A stretch of DNA of 64,000 nt. Origin: Leptospira noumeaensis. GTDB taxonomy: Bacteria > Spirochaetota > Leptospiria > Leptospirales > Leptospiraceae. The DNA lies in assembly GCF_004770765.1 (NCBI RefSeq), contig NZ_RQFK01000026.1:1054001-1118000 (forward strand), in the 5' to 3' direction. Below, in pieces: positions 34,454 to 43,376 of this stretch. The position numbers were made by a program, and so were the translations under genes. Position 1 is the first letter of the stretch. Each line of letters begins with the position of its first letter. Below the pieces are notes generated by a model that was given only the letters and a program-made list of their open reading frames with translations, was not told the origin of the DNA and did not search any database.

Positions 34454-35897
34454 ACCTTTGGATTCGCATCATCATTAGTTTTTTTTTATCTTAAGCATTG
34501 GTTTTTATTATTTAATCGATAAAACAGAAGAATCCATTCGGCCTCGTTATATGGAAACGGTCGAAGAATCACTAAACGATACAGCTCATATTTTATCTGC
34601 CATTGTCGAAGAAAGATTGGAAAAGTATCCAAATGAATATTTACAACTTAGTTCGTCCCTCCATTCTTTATTTTCTCCTGTTTTCAAAAACACAGAAAAT
34701 CGTTCTTTCGAAGCGAAAATTTATTCACTTCTAAAAACAAATACAGACATCCAAGTATATATCGCTAATACAAAAGGAATTGTGATTTTTGATTCTGAGA
34801 GTTATCGAGAAGGACTCGACTATTCAAAGTTTAATGATGTTTATTTAACCCTCCAGGGTAAGTATGGAGCAAGATCCAGTAAACTGGTCGATACCGAGGG
34901 AGAAGGAGCACTTTTTGTTGCCTCTCCCATCCATTATAAAAATCAAATCATCGGTGTTCTCACTGTCATCAAACCCAAAACAGGTGTGATTCCCTTCATT
35001 GAAGAAGCAAAATCAAAATTTTGGCGGATATCCTTACTCGTTGCCTCTGCCATAGCCATTCTATTTAGTTTGTTAGCCTATTTGAGTTTTCGTCCGATTC
35101 GAAGGCTTTCTAAGTATGTTACTTCTTTACGAAAAAGAGAAAGAGTTCACTTCCCAAAAATTGGAATTCGGGAACTCAATGAACTCGGCAAGGAAGTGGA
35201 TTTACTTGTCGAAGAAATTGAAGGAAAAAAATACATAGAGTCCTATGTACAAACCTTAACCCATGAAATCAAAAGTCCACTTTCTTCCATTTTAGCTTCT
35301 GTGGAACTATTACAATCCCATCCAACCGAATCGGAACGTCTTACCAAAAATATCCACGAGGAATCCAAACGAATCCAAAAACTCATTGAACAAATGTTAG
35401 AACTCACTTCCCTCGAGGGAAAAAAATCTATCTCAATGGAAGACCAAGTTTTGTTGTATGATTTAGTAAATGAAGTCATCACTAGTTTTCAATCGGAACT
35501 CCAATGGAAATCTCTTCAAGTAGTTGTGGTTTGCGAAAATAAACTTTGGGAAGTAAAGGGAAATCGAAATTATTTGTTTTTAGCCATTGAAAATCTAGTT
35601 AGAAATTCCATCGACTTTGCGAATGAAAAAGATACAATCACGATAGAAATTAAGGAAAATTCTGATCTTCGTCTAAAACTTTCCGTGTTGGACGAAGGTC
35701 ATTCGATTCCTGATTATGCACTGAACCGGGTAACAGAAAAGTTCTATTCTTTGCCGAGACCAAATAACAACCGTAAGAGTTCTGGTCTCGGACTTAGTAT
35801 TGTGAGTCAAATTCTAGAACTACACGGAGGGAAATTAGAGATTCAAAATCGAATTCCAAATGGTGTGGAAGTTTCTCTTTTTTTTCAAAAAACATAG
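34450..35897 (+). CDS. creC: CreC-like sensor histidine kinase, interrupted by a frameshift in a nine-T run
   Basis: The gene should start at ATG 34450, which overlaps the creB stop (ATGA). That frame reads MNLWIRIIISFF and then stops at 34492-34494. The kinase continues in another frame. Adding one T to the T9 run at 34479-34487 joins them into a clean first membrane helix (ISFFFILSIGFYYLI). The rest is intact: periplasmic sensor domain, second helix (LLVASAIAILFSLLAYLSF), HAMP, H-box LTHEIKSPLSS, N-box, and GLGLSIVSQILELHGG. Without the shift, an internal ATG at 34551 would give 448 residues lacking the first helix. This may be a sequencing error, a phase-variable site or a real mutation. 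Confidence 0.85.
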
Positions 35898-35900
35898 ATC

Positions 35901-35938
35901 CTCACAAAACCCTCACAATTCGACCATAAAAGACTCAC
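35901..35938 (+). promoter_or_regulatory. Candidate CreB-binding direct repeats (cre-tag) ahead of creD
   Basis: CTCAC occurs at 35901-35905 and 35912-35916 with 6 nt between, and again at 35934-35938, two 11-bp turns further. The E. coli CreB cre-tag is TTCAC-N6-TTCAC, so each half differs only in its first base. The sites lie 34-71 nt before the creD start. Confidence 0.6.
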
Positions 35939-35971
35939 GGAGATCATCTATCTTAAAGGTAGGAGATTTTT

Positions 35972-37300
35972 ATGAGTAAATTACAAACATCGGTAAATCT
36001 TAGGTTGGCCATCCTCGGTGGAATGGTTTTATTATTTATCATCCCTCTTGTTATGGTTGGTTCTTTGATTGAGGAAAGAAGTGCTTCGAGAAACCAAGCG
36101 GTTTTGGAAGTGGGAGAAAAATGGGGATCCAACCAAACGATTGTAGGTCCTGTTCTAATGGTTCCTTATAATCTTAGGATTCCAAAATCTGGATCTTCCA
36201 AAGAAAAGGACAAATGGGATTATGTAACGGATTACGCCTATTTTTTACCTGAGGAAATGGACTCTTTAGTGGATATGAAAACAGAACTTCGTAAAAGAAG
36301 TATCTATGAGATTCCATTATACACGAGTAAGGTGAAAATTACCGGTAAATTTTCTCCTATTTTTTCATCCGACTTTCCTATTGATACCACCTATATTTAT
36401 TGGGATGATGTTCGGCTCGTTGTTTCCGTTTCTGATCTGAAGGGACTTGGCGGTGAAATGAAATTAACTTTAGCAGGTAAGGATAAAAAGTTTTTACCAG
36501 GAACTAGATCTTCTTATTTGCATTCAGGACTGAACGCCACTGTTTCGATCGGAGAAGCAGGAAACTCCATTCCGTTTGAAATTCAATTAGAAGTTAAAGG
36601 TTCCGAATCATTTTCCGTGATCCCCATCGGTAAAAAATCTAAACTAATGATGAGTTCCGATTGGAAAGATCCTTCTTTTAACGGAAATCTTTTGCCTAAG
36701 GATCGTTCCGTCAATGAGGAAGGATTTTCTGCGGTTTGGGAATCTTCTTATTTTGCAAGATCTTATCCACAAATCATCCATTCCATGAATGATTCCATTT
36801 TAGAGACAATATTAAATTCCGGATATGGAGTGAGTCTTGTGATCCCAGTGGATCATTATTTAAAAATGGAAAGGTCAGTAAAATATGGACTTCTTTTCAT
36901 TGTGACTAGTTTCGCTTTGTTCTTTCTTATGGAAGTGTTTGGCGGAGTTTTATTACATCCCATCCAGTACGTCCTCATTGGAAGTGCCATGGTTTTGTTT
37001 TATATTCTCAACTTATCTTTTTCAGAACATTTGGGATTTTTACCGGCATACATTCTTTCGAGTTTGGCAGTGACAGGTCTCATTGGTTATTACGCCATTA
37101 ATGTATTAAAAAATCAAAAGAAGGGACTCATTACTGCATCTTATTATCTTGTTTTGTATTCTTTTTTGTATGTGATTTTGGCTTCAGAAGAACAAGCCTT
37201 ACTTCTTGGATCTTTGGCATTGTTTATGGTTCTTGCCGCAGTCATGCACTTCACTCGTAAAGTGGACTGGTATCAGTTTGGAGGAAAAAATGTTGGTTAA
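35972..37300 (+). CDS. creD: Inner-membrane protein CreD
   Basis: A 442-residue CreD-family membrane protein. It has one helix at 11-31 (LAILGGMVLLFIIPLVMVGS), a periplasmic domain of about 260 residues that starts RSASRNQAVLEVGEKWG and GPVLMVPY, and about five C-terminal helices. Both features are diagnostic for CreD. In E. coli creD is the most strongly CreB-activated gene and affects envelope and beta-lactam or colicin tolerance; the same may hold here. AGGAG lies just before the ATG. Its own regulatory repeats suggest a separate promoter from creBC. Confidence 0.92.
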   Translation: MSKLQTSVNLRLAILGGMVLLFIIPLVMVGSLIEERSASRNQAVLEVGEKWGSNQTIVGPVLMVPYNLRIPKSGSSKEKDKWDYVTDYAYFLPEEMDSLVDMKTELRKRSIYEIPLYTSKVKITGKFSPIFSSDFPIDTTYIYWDDVRLVVSVSDLKGLGGEMKLTLAGKDKKFLPGTRSSYLHSGLNATVSIGEAGNSIPFEIQLEVKGSESFSVIPIGKKSKLMMSSDWKDPSFNGNLLPKDRSVNEEGFSAVWESSYFARSYPQIIHSMNDSILETILNSGYGVSLVIPVDHYLKMERSVKYGLLFIVTSFALFFLMEVFGGVLLHPIQYVLIGSAMVLFYILNLSFSEHLGFLPAYILSSLAVTGLIGYYAINVLKNQKKGLITASYYLVLYSFLYVILASEEQALLLGSLALFMVLAAVMHFTRKVDWYQFGGKNVG

Positions 37301-37356
37301 TGGAAAGGAAAAACTTCGATGAAAAGTGGAAAGTAAATAAGATAATAAACGAAAGT

Positions 37357-37391
37357 CCTAACAGGTGTCACCCTGTTAGGAAAAGTTTTTT
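37357..37391 (+). terminator. Rho-independent terminator of creD
   Basis: CCTAACAGG and CCTGTTAGG form a perfect 9-bp stem with a 6-nt loop, followed by AAAAG and seven T. It ends the plus-strand creD transcript. The convergent outer-membrane gene begins its stop codon at the end of the T-run. Confidence 0.85.
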
Positions 37392-38383
37392 TACTCACCA
37401 AAACTTTTTGAAAATTCTACGGTTATATTAAGTGAAGAATATTCCATTTTTTGTTTTTGTGAACCCTCTAAAGCTGAATATACAACTGACGAGTCAATAT
37501 CACCTAAGAAAATAAAATAGTTATTGTATTTGACTCTATATTTTTCAACGGAATAACCCCATCGGGTGGCAAACCATGATGAAAAACGAAAAATAAAGTC
37601 TAAGGTAGTTTTTTCTCCGGTGTAATTCACGTTTCCATTCGCAAGTTCATAAAACATCACATTGGTGGTTACGTTCCTAAATGTAAATGGTACGGAATCA
37701 ACTCTGACTTTAGTATCATCACCGACAATATTGTAAAACTGGTTTCCCAAATGAATTTCAAACCAACGCATCGGTTTAATTTCCAAGTGAATGCCCGGAA
37801 CATAACCTTTTGCCTGCATAGCAAAATCTCGCCCCATAATACCTATACCAGAATTAGTTGGCAAAAAATTAAATGTAACAGTACCTATAGTAGTGGCTTG
37901 ATCAAGACTGACTCTTCTTAAGCTGACTCCAAGATTAAAGTTAGGAGATAGCGGATGAAAGTAACCAGCCCCAAATCCTTTATAAGATTCTTTGAATCTA
38001 AAACCTTCTGAATCGTTATCTGATGTTGGGACATTTACCAACCTTCTATTTTCATAGATCAGGCGGAATTTATCTAAATATCTATATTCAAGTTCGTATT
38101 GTCTCGAACCACCAGTTTGATCTTTTTGTTTAGAAAAAGCGTTAAGAGCAGCGTATTCATCAAACCCATTGACCAACATATAATTAATAGGTTCGTATTT
38201 TAGATAATCCATCACAGGGAAACGTAATCCCCCTGATCCATCAACACCGCGGATAAAAACTCGATGTTTGTCTGGTGTGATTACCTTGGGTAATTCATGA
38301 GTTGAGTCGAACTCTTTCGCAAATAAACTGTTAGTAGATAAAATTGTTATCCATAAAACAGTAATTAGTATTTTATGTGCCAC
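37391..38383 (-). CDS. Hypothetical outer-membrane beta-barrel protein
   Basis: A 330-residue exported protein with a signal peptide (ILITVLWITILSTNSLFA, cleaved before KEF). The mature part shows alternating amphipathic strands and Gly-aromatic turns, such as RQYELEYRYLDKFRLIYENR and HLEIKPMRWFEIHLGNQFY, fitting a 12- to 16-strand barrel. The last residue is not the usual Phe (SKSFGE). Family not recognised. It is the last gene of a run with three TRL-like lipoproteins, starting 3 nt after the nearest. Confidence 0.68.
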   Translation of the reverse strand: MAHKILITVLWITILSTNSLFAKEFDSTHELPKVITPDKHRVFIRGVDGSGGLRFPVMDYLKYEPINYMLVNGFDEYAALNAFSKQKDQTGGSRQYELEYRYLDKFRLIYENRRLVNVPTSDNDSEGFRFKESYKGFGAGYFHPLSPNFNLGVSLRRVSLDQATTIGTVTFNFLPTNSGIGIMGRDFAMQAKGYVPGIHLEIKPMRWFEIHLGNQFYNIVGDDTKVRVDSVPFTFRNVTTNVMFYELANGNVNYTGEKTTLDFIFRFSSWFATRWGYSVEKYRVKYNNYFIFLGDIDSSVVYSALEGSQKQKMEYSSLNITVEFSKSFGE

Positions 38384-38386
38384 TGT

Positions 38387-38722
38387 TTATTCTCCCCAAA
38401 CAATCACACATTCGCGATAGAAAATTCCAATAGGCAAAATAGTTAAAGATTCTCTGTCGATGACAGCAATTTTTTTGATATTTGCATGTTGGGTTGCTTC
38501 CTCAATTGAGTTTCCCGAACCATAAAAGAAAGGATACGTGATGAACCCAGAAAAACTACAAGACTTTCCAAACTTTTCAACTTTAGCCGAGGTGACCATA
38601 GCTCCCGTGGCATCTCCATTCAAATGTTGGGTGGTATAGGAGTAAAAATAACTTGGAAACGGAGTGGTTACGCAGTTTGAAAAAAGTAATAAACTTAAAA
38701 AAGCAAAAATAAGATATTTCAT
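38387..38722 (-). CDS. TRL-like family lipoprotein (third copy)
   Basis: A 111-residue lipoprotein with signal LIFAFLSLLLFSNC (Cys17). The domain has the TRL-like pattern: a Lys-x-Gly-x-Ser Cys segment (KFGKSCSFSGFITYPFFYGSG), a helix with IEEATQHANI, then KKIAVIDRESLTILPIGIFYRECVIVWG. Compared with its neighbours it keeps the middle Cys and the C-terminal Cys. These proteins are small and of unknown role. It is 2 nt from the neighbouring paralogue and 3 nt from the outer-membrane gene. Confidence 0.75.
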   Translation of the reverse strand: MKYLIFAFLSLLLFSNCVTTPFPSYFYSYTTQHLNGDATGAMVTSAKVEKFGKSCSFSGFITYPFFYGSGNSIEEATQHANIKKIAVIDRESLTILPIGIFYRECVIVWGE

Positions 38723-38724
38723 AA

Positions 38725-39042
38725 TTATTCTCCTGACACAATGGTACAGTATGTTCGATAAAAACCTGTTAACAAAGAAGTGGTAGAATGGTCGATGGTT
38801 GCTATTTTACTAATTCCATTCTTTTTTGCAATTGATCCAGCCCCTGCATCCCCATAACTAAAAAGGTATAAAACAGTAAATTGGCAGTCGGTTGCTTCTT
38901 TAGTTGATGTTACGTTATTTTCTGGATTAAACGTACCTGCAAATTTTGTAGAAGTAAATATGTAACCGTGAGTTGGCCCAATCGCACAATTTGTAAGAAG
39001 AAATGCACTTAAGATAATACAAAATATCGTTTTTGTTTTCAT
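38725..39042 (-). CDS. TRL-like family lipoprotein (second copy)
   Basis: A 105-residue lipoprotein, signal FCIILSAFLLTNC (Cys19). The mature part begins AIGPTHGYIFTSTKFAG, the classical TRL-like start with G-x-I-x-T. It is followed by a Cys-containing strand (DCQFTVLYLFSYGDAGAGSIAKKNGISKIATID) and ends RTYCTIVSGE. The GDAG-A-x-x-x-G-I-x-K-I core is the best of the three copies. Function unknown, presumed outer-membrane or periplasmic. Confidence 0.8.
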   Translation of the reverse strand: MKTKTIFCIILSAFLLTNCAIGPTHGYIFTSTKFAGTFNPENNVTSTKEATDCQFTVLYLFSYGDAGAGSIAKKNGISKIATIDHSTTSLLTGFYRTYCTIVSGE

Positions 39043-39054
39043 GATAATACCTAT

Positions 39055-39468
39055 TTATGATCCTTTGATAATCGTACAAACTCGATGGTAGAGAACACCC
39101 ATGGCAATACCAATTTGTTCGTAATCTAAATATGCAATTTTTTTAATGTTCCCATTTCTTTTTGCAGCTTCAATAGAGGAATCACCAGAGGAAACTAAAT
39201 ATAAAAAAGTATGACTACAACTTTTGCCTTCATAATGGGCTTCTGCATTGATTCCAAGTGGCCCAGGAACGTATGTTTTGTGAAAGAAGAAACCACCTTT
39301 TGAAAAAACGGAAGGGGTTGAGTATTCCCTTGTTGGGTTTGTATTTGCACTTGGGACTAAACTTGAATGTACCGATCCTCCACTGCAATTTTGAATGAAT
39401 AGAATGATTGTAAATACGATTACAATAAAAATGATTTTTTTCACATGTTTCTCCATGAAGATTTTCAT
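39055..39468 (-). CDS. TRL-like family lipoprotein (first copy)
   Basis: A 137-residue lipoprotein with a longer N-terminus: basic start, hydrophobic IIFIVIVFTIILFIQNC, then SGGSVHSS. The TRL-like core is KSCSHTFLYLVSSGDSSIEAAKRNGNIKKIAYLDY, ending HRVCTIIKGS. The two cysteines present in all three paralogues suggest a disulfide. It is the promoter-proximal gene of a four-gene minus-strand operon ending in the outer-membrane protein. Confidence 0.78.
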   Translation of the reverse strand: MKIFMEKHVKKIIFIVIVFTIILFIQNCSGGSVHSSLVPSANTNPTREYSTPSVFSKGGFFFHKTYVPGPLGINAEAHYEGKSCSHTFLYLVSSGDSSIEAAKRNGNIKKIAYLDYEQIGIAMGVLYHRVCTIIKGS

Positions 39469-39907
39469 ACAGTGAAAATATTTTGGTCTTTTGTGTCAAT
39501 CGAGTCGAAAGTTTTCTATGAAAAACTAACAGAGAATCTGTGGTTACTTATGAAATACCTAAAATATTCAAAAAATTGAAGATTCTAATGGAATTAGAGT
39601 TGTAACCTAATGTATGTATTGTGAATATAAGATGATTCTTGTTAGGTAGTGCTTTTCTTTCGAGGATTCTTTTTTTCCCCCATAGTATCAAATTTTCATC
39701 GGTTTGGTTTACTTTTGATAATTCATAAAGATAAATTCTCTTTTTCCGTAGTTTTTTGATAATTCTAAGGCATTTGATTCGTCCCATTTCTATTGGGGTG
39801 AACGGAATTCAGTTTTCGCTCTTGGGAGGTTTGGAACGTTTCTTGCCAAGGCTCTCTTTCCCTAAAGTATGGCTTTAAAATCAATCTAGGTTCTAGGACG
39901 GTTTCGT
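39469..39907. other. Intergenic region, no gene supported
   Basis: A 439-nt AT-rich gap between the TRL operon (minus) and a chemoreceptor gene (plus). It must hold both promoters. The one minus-strand frame here (39548-39787) has an odd composition and no ribosome site. AGGACGG at 39895-39901 is the ribosome site of the chemoreceptor gene. Confidence 0.6.
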
Positions 39908-41461
39908 TTGTTCTCTAAATTTTTTGCTCCCAAAAACGCGATGACCATTTCGGATGATCTCTTCACAGAAGTGATGTTACGAAACAACAAACGGATGTTT
40001 TTGTCTTTTCTTTCGATTTTGGCCCTCGCTAATATCGCCACACTTTCCATCAAAATTTCAGGAAAAGGTTCTGATTATCTAACCTATGAAAGTATCTTAA
40101 TAGAATTTGTCCTAGCCACCTCCATTTTGATTGTTGGTTTTTTACTTTCTACTAAATTAAAAACACATTGGGCATCCAGTTACATTTCGATCACCGGTGT
40201 TACCTTATGTTTACTTGTATTCCAATATGTGATTTATGGAGCTACTGAACTAGCCGCAACTTTTTATATTTCCTTTGTTCTCAGTGTATTGTACTTCAAT
40301 CGAAATGCTTCCATTTATAATTTTATTTTAATTATCTTTTCTGAAATTCTTTTGTTTGTATTACGACCTGAACTCATTCCTGGAGGCCCAAGAAGTAATA
40401 TCATCGTTAGGTTTCTCATTTTTGTTTGGGTAGGAATTGGGGCCACTGTGGGAGCAACGGCTACAAGAAATTTACTCAATTTAGCGGTGGAAAAACAAAA
40501 AGAAGCAAAAAAGGCTTTAGACAATTTATTGAATATGGCAAAAACCATCCTCAGAACTATTGATCTGATGAAAGAACAAATCAGAAACCAAGACACCATT
40601 TCTGAAGAATTAAAACAAATTTCGGAACACCAAGCATCTTCTCTTTCTGAAATATCAAATTCTTTAAAAGAACTATCTTCCAAAGCAGATTCTAATAATA
40701 AAATTGCCAAATTGTTGTATAACGAATCAGAAGTGTCTATTCAGTCTGTGAATGATTTAAAAACCATCAATGAAACTGTCCAAGTAGGAACAGGAAGGAT
40801 TTATAAAAATTTAGATGTAGTCATGGGTTATTCTAATGATACCTCTGAACATATCCAACTTTCAAAAAGTAAGTTCAATATCCTAAAAGAAAAAAGTACA
40901 GAGATATTCGACTTTGTCTCTGTGATCAATGACATTGCCGATAAAGTAAACTTGTTATCGTTAAATGCATCCATAGAAGCAGCAAGGGCAGGGGAACATG
41001 GACGAGGGTTTGCTGTTGTGGCCGAAGAAATATCGAAGTTAGCTGCTGCGACCACTCGTAATTCCAAAGAAATTTCAAAGATCATCCAAGAGAATCTTTC
41101 TCTCATCGGTGAAAGTAGTGAACTCATCAATCGGTCTTCTAGTATGATGGGAAAATTGGATTTTGCCATTGGCTCCATCAAAGAAGAGATCACAGGGGTT
41201 GGTTCCAAAATTGTAGAGATTGACAAAGCCATCGAAACTATCGACAATCTGAATACGCGGATTTACGAAACCAGTAAAACCATCGAAAACTCCACCAACT
41301 TCCAAAAGATCGCGACCGAGGAGTCCACGAAAATCACTGCCGACATTTCAGAATCTGCGGCAAACATTGTCGAAATTTCCAAACATATCTCGGAAAGCAG
41401 TAAATCCACGGGAGGGATCATTGTTCAGCTGGATTCCTTGGCCCAGGAGATGACAAAATAG
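39908..41461 (+). CDS. Methyl-accepting chemotaxis protein with polytopic membrane domain
   Basis: A 517-residue chemoreceptor starting at TTG, with AGGACGG 6 nt upstream. Residues 30-195 form about six membrane helices with almost no periplasmic domain, so it senses within the membrane or cytoplasm. A long coiled coil follows. The signalling tip is [39 protein letters not shown] (about 342-380), which is highly conserved. The helical C-terminus ends without a CheR-tethering pentapeptide. It should signal to CheA/CheW; no che gene lies nearby. Confidence 0.9.
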   Translation: MFSKFFAPKNAMTISDDLFTEVMLRNNKRMFLSFLSILALANIATLSIKISGKGSDYLTYESILIEFVLATSILIVGFLLSTKLKTHWASSYISITGVTLCLLVFQYVIYGATELAATFYISFVLSVLYFNRNASIYNFILIIFSEILLFVLRPELIPGGPRSNIIVRFLIFVWVGIGATVGATATRNLLNLAVEKQKEAKKALDNLLNMAKTILRTIDLMKEQIRNQDTISEELKQISEHQASSLSEISNSLKELSSKADSNNKIAKLLYNESEVSIQSVNDLKTINETVQVGTGRIYKNLDVVMGYSNDTSEHIQLSKSKFNILKEKSTEIFDFVSVINDIADKVNLLSLNASIEAARAGEHGRGFAVVAEEISKLAAATTRNSKEISKIIQENLSLIGESSELINRSSSMMGKLDFAIGSIKEEITGVGSKIVEIDKAIETIDNLNTRIYETSKTIENSTNFQKIATEESTKITADISESAANIVEISKHISESSKSTGGIIVQLDSLAQEMTK

Positions 41462-41607
41462 GCATTAGAATGCAGATATTCCTCGCTTAGGATCGAATCC
41501 TCGCAAACCCTGCTGGCCTTCCACAAAAAGTGAGTGGGAACTCATTTCCTGGTTGACCAAATCGTTTGAGTACGCATTGTCCATGGTTTGTATACGCACG
41601 CACAACT

Positions 41608-43131
41608 ATGAACCGATACTCACAGATTGTTCTTTTTTCCTTCGTTGTTTGCTTTTTTTTAGCAAACCCCATTTCTCTCTCCGCGCAGGAATACATTCCC
41701 AGTGCCGGTTGCGAAAAAGATCCTCCGCCAAAAAACCTTCCCTTTCCTATGGATCCGACCAAACAACTTTGTAAAAAGGATATAGAGGACAAAAAAGATA
41801 GTTGGTATCTAACGGGTTTGCCACTCATCAACTCCGATCCTAACGAAGGGATCGGGTATGGTGCCCGTGCTTATATTTATGATAATGGAAAAAAAACCGA
41901 TCCGCTTTTTCATTATACTCCCTATCGTATGCGCGTATTTGCACAATATTTCAATACTAACAAAAATGCTCAATACCACCAAGTCAGTTTGGATATGCCT
42001 TTTATTGCCGACACACAATGGAGGTTACGTGCGGATTTATTTTTAACTATCACACCCACAACATTGTATTTTGGAATTGGGGAAGATAGTATGAAACCTC
42101 TATCCTATTTGGATCGTAACCAACCGGATGGAAGGCATATAGTGAATGCAAGTTATATGGACCAAGAAAACAACTTGGCTTACTACAGACCAGGAACAAG
42201 TTCTGATCCCATTAGTTTAGGAGGGAAAACATATTCCGGATTTCCACAAGGCCAAGGTTATGTTGTCACTGATAAAATGTACAACCGTTATACGATAGAA
42301 ACTCCGATGGCAACCGCAAGTACAGAACGTTCGTTTGTTGGTGGAACAGTAAGATTGGTTGCTGGTTTAAAATTTTCAAATAACATAGTTAGGACTTATG
42401 ACGGTAAGTTGGCCCGTGGTGTGGATCCACTTCTGGGTGGTGAACATACAGCAGATGTTCCCAATGGAAAAACTCGACTCACCGAAGATTATGAAGCCAA
42501 AAAGATCATTGGATATAATGGTGGTTATGTGAACTCCCTTCGTTTGGGTCTTGTTTACGACACTAGAGATTTTGAACCAGATCCAAACTCCGGAATATTT
42601 GCAGAAGCCACTTACGAAAAACATACCAAAGCCATTGGATCCGAATACGACTATCAAAAGTATTTTGCACAAACCAAACTCTTCTGGAGTCCTTTCCCTA
42701 AGGTATTCGATAAACTTGTCATCGCCAACCGATTTGGTTTGGGTGTGACCGAAGGAGAAACTCCATTTTATGAATATAGAAATATGTGGGGAACCGAAGG
42801 CCTTGTGGGGGGACTTGGAGGTCTTCGAACTTTACGTGGGTTTAAACAAGACCGGTTTGTGGGACGAGCTATGGGTTGGGGGAACACAGAAGTTCGTTGG
42901 AAGTTTGCCGAGGCAAGGTTTGGGGATGAATTTTTCGCCTTTAACTTAGTTCCGTTTTTTGATTACGGCCGTGTTTGGGACGATGAACATAAGTTAGGTT
43001 GGAAAGGTTATGCCTATTCTCGAGGGCTTGGACTTCGGATTGCATGGAACCAAGCCACCATCATTATGATCGATTATGCAAAGTCTAGAGAAGACGAACA
43101 ATTGTTTGTAAACTTCAGCCACGTATTTTAG
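41608..43131 (+). CDS. Omp85/BamA-superfamily outer-membrane protein
   Basis: About 507 residues from ATG 41608, giving a clean signal peptide ([20 protein letters not shown], then QEY). An upstream in-frame start would add 14 residues that spoil it. The C-terminal half is a surface-antigen (Omp85-type) barrel: [23 protein letters not shown] begins it, and [19 protein letters not shown] is the loop region that carries the conserved R-G-F/Y in the barrel. No POTRA repeat is clear in the N-terminal 150 residues, so it resembles short Omp85 members of unknown role rather than BamA. The last residue is Phe (SHVF). Confidence 0.8.
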   Translation: MNRYSQIVLFSFVVCFFLANPISLSAQEYIPSAGCEKDPPPKNLPFPMDPTKQLCKKDIEDKKDSWYLTGLPLINSDPNEGIGYGARAYIYDNGKKTDPLFHYTPYRMRVFAQYFNTNKNAQYHQVSLDMPFIADTQWRLRADLFLTITPTTLYFGIGEDSMKPLSYLDRNQPDGRHIVNASYMDQENNLAYYRPGTSSDPISLGGKTYSGFPQGQGYVVTDKMYNRYTIETPMATASTERSFVGGTVRLVAGLKFSNNIVRTYDGKLARGVDPLLGGEHTADVPNGKTRLTEDYEAKKIIGYNGGYVNSLRLGLVYDTRDFEPDPNSGIFAEATYEKHTKAIGSEYDYQKYFAQTKLFWSPFPKVFDKLVIANRFGLGVTEGETPFYEYRNMWGTEGLVGGLGGLRTLRGFKQDRFVGRAMGWGNTEVRWKFAEARFGDEFFAFNLVPFFDYGRVWDDEHKLGWKGYAYSRGLGLRIAWNQATIIMIDYAKSREDEQLFVNFSHVF

Positions 43132-43166
43132 AATTTAAGATTTAAAAAACGGAACAAACCAAATGT

Positions 43167-43268
43167 GGGCGGCTCACGGGCACTAAGTTCCCAATGGGCC
43201 CGTAGGACTTGACCGGGCTACTCCAGGGTGCGCGTTCCGCTCCCGTCACCTGTCATCTAACGATGACA
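43167..43268. repeat. GC-rich structured intergenic element
   Basis: A sharply GC-rich block (43167-43250) with a stem ACGGGC/GCCCGT, followed by TGTCATC-TAAC-GATGACA (43251-43268), a perfect 7-bp hairpin. It shares GACCGGGCT with the dispersed repeat copy at 55697. It may be a second repeat family. No coding capacity is supported. Confidence 0.4.
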
Positions 43269-43376
43269 AGTGACCAAGCCTTTCGTATCCCTGCCGCAAG
43301 AACTTTTGTATTCTTTAGTATAAAGTTCTTTAAGATAAATTCGATAAAGATTATTGTTATCAAGCTGGGAAATCAT

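Noticed and set aside
39548..39787. 79-residue minus-strand frame in the gap before the chemoreceptor
   Set aside because: Low-complexity basic composition, no homology that I recognise, no ribosome site; more likely chance in AT-rich DNA.
39840..39910. Flagellar sigma-28 type promoter before the chemoreceptor
   Set aside because: A TAAAGTAT is present but the GCCGATAA half is not, so the match is not better than chance.
43209..43376. Upstream extension of the exported-protein gene
   Set aside because: The extra 56 residues run through a GC-rich hairpin block and would spoil a clean signal peptide that begins at 43377.
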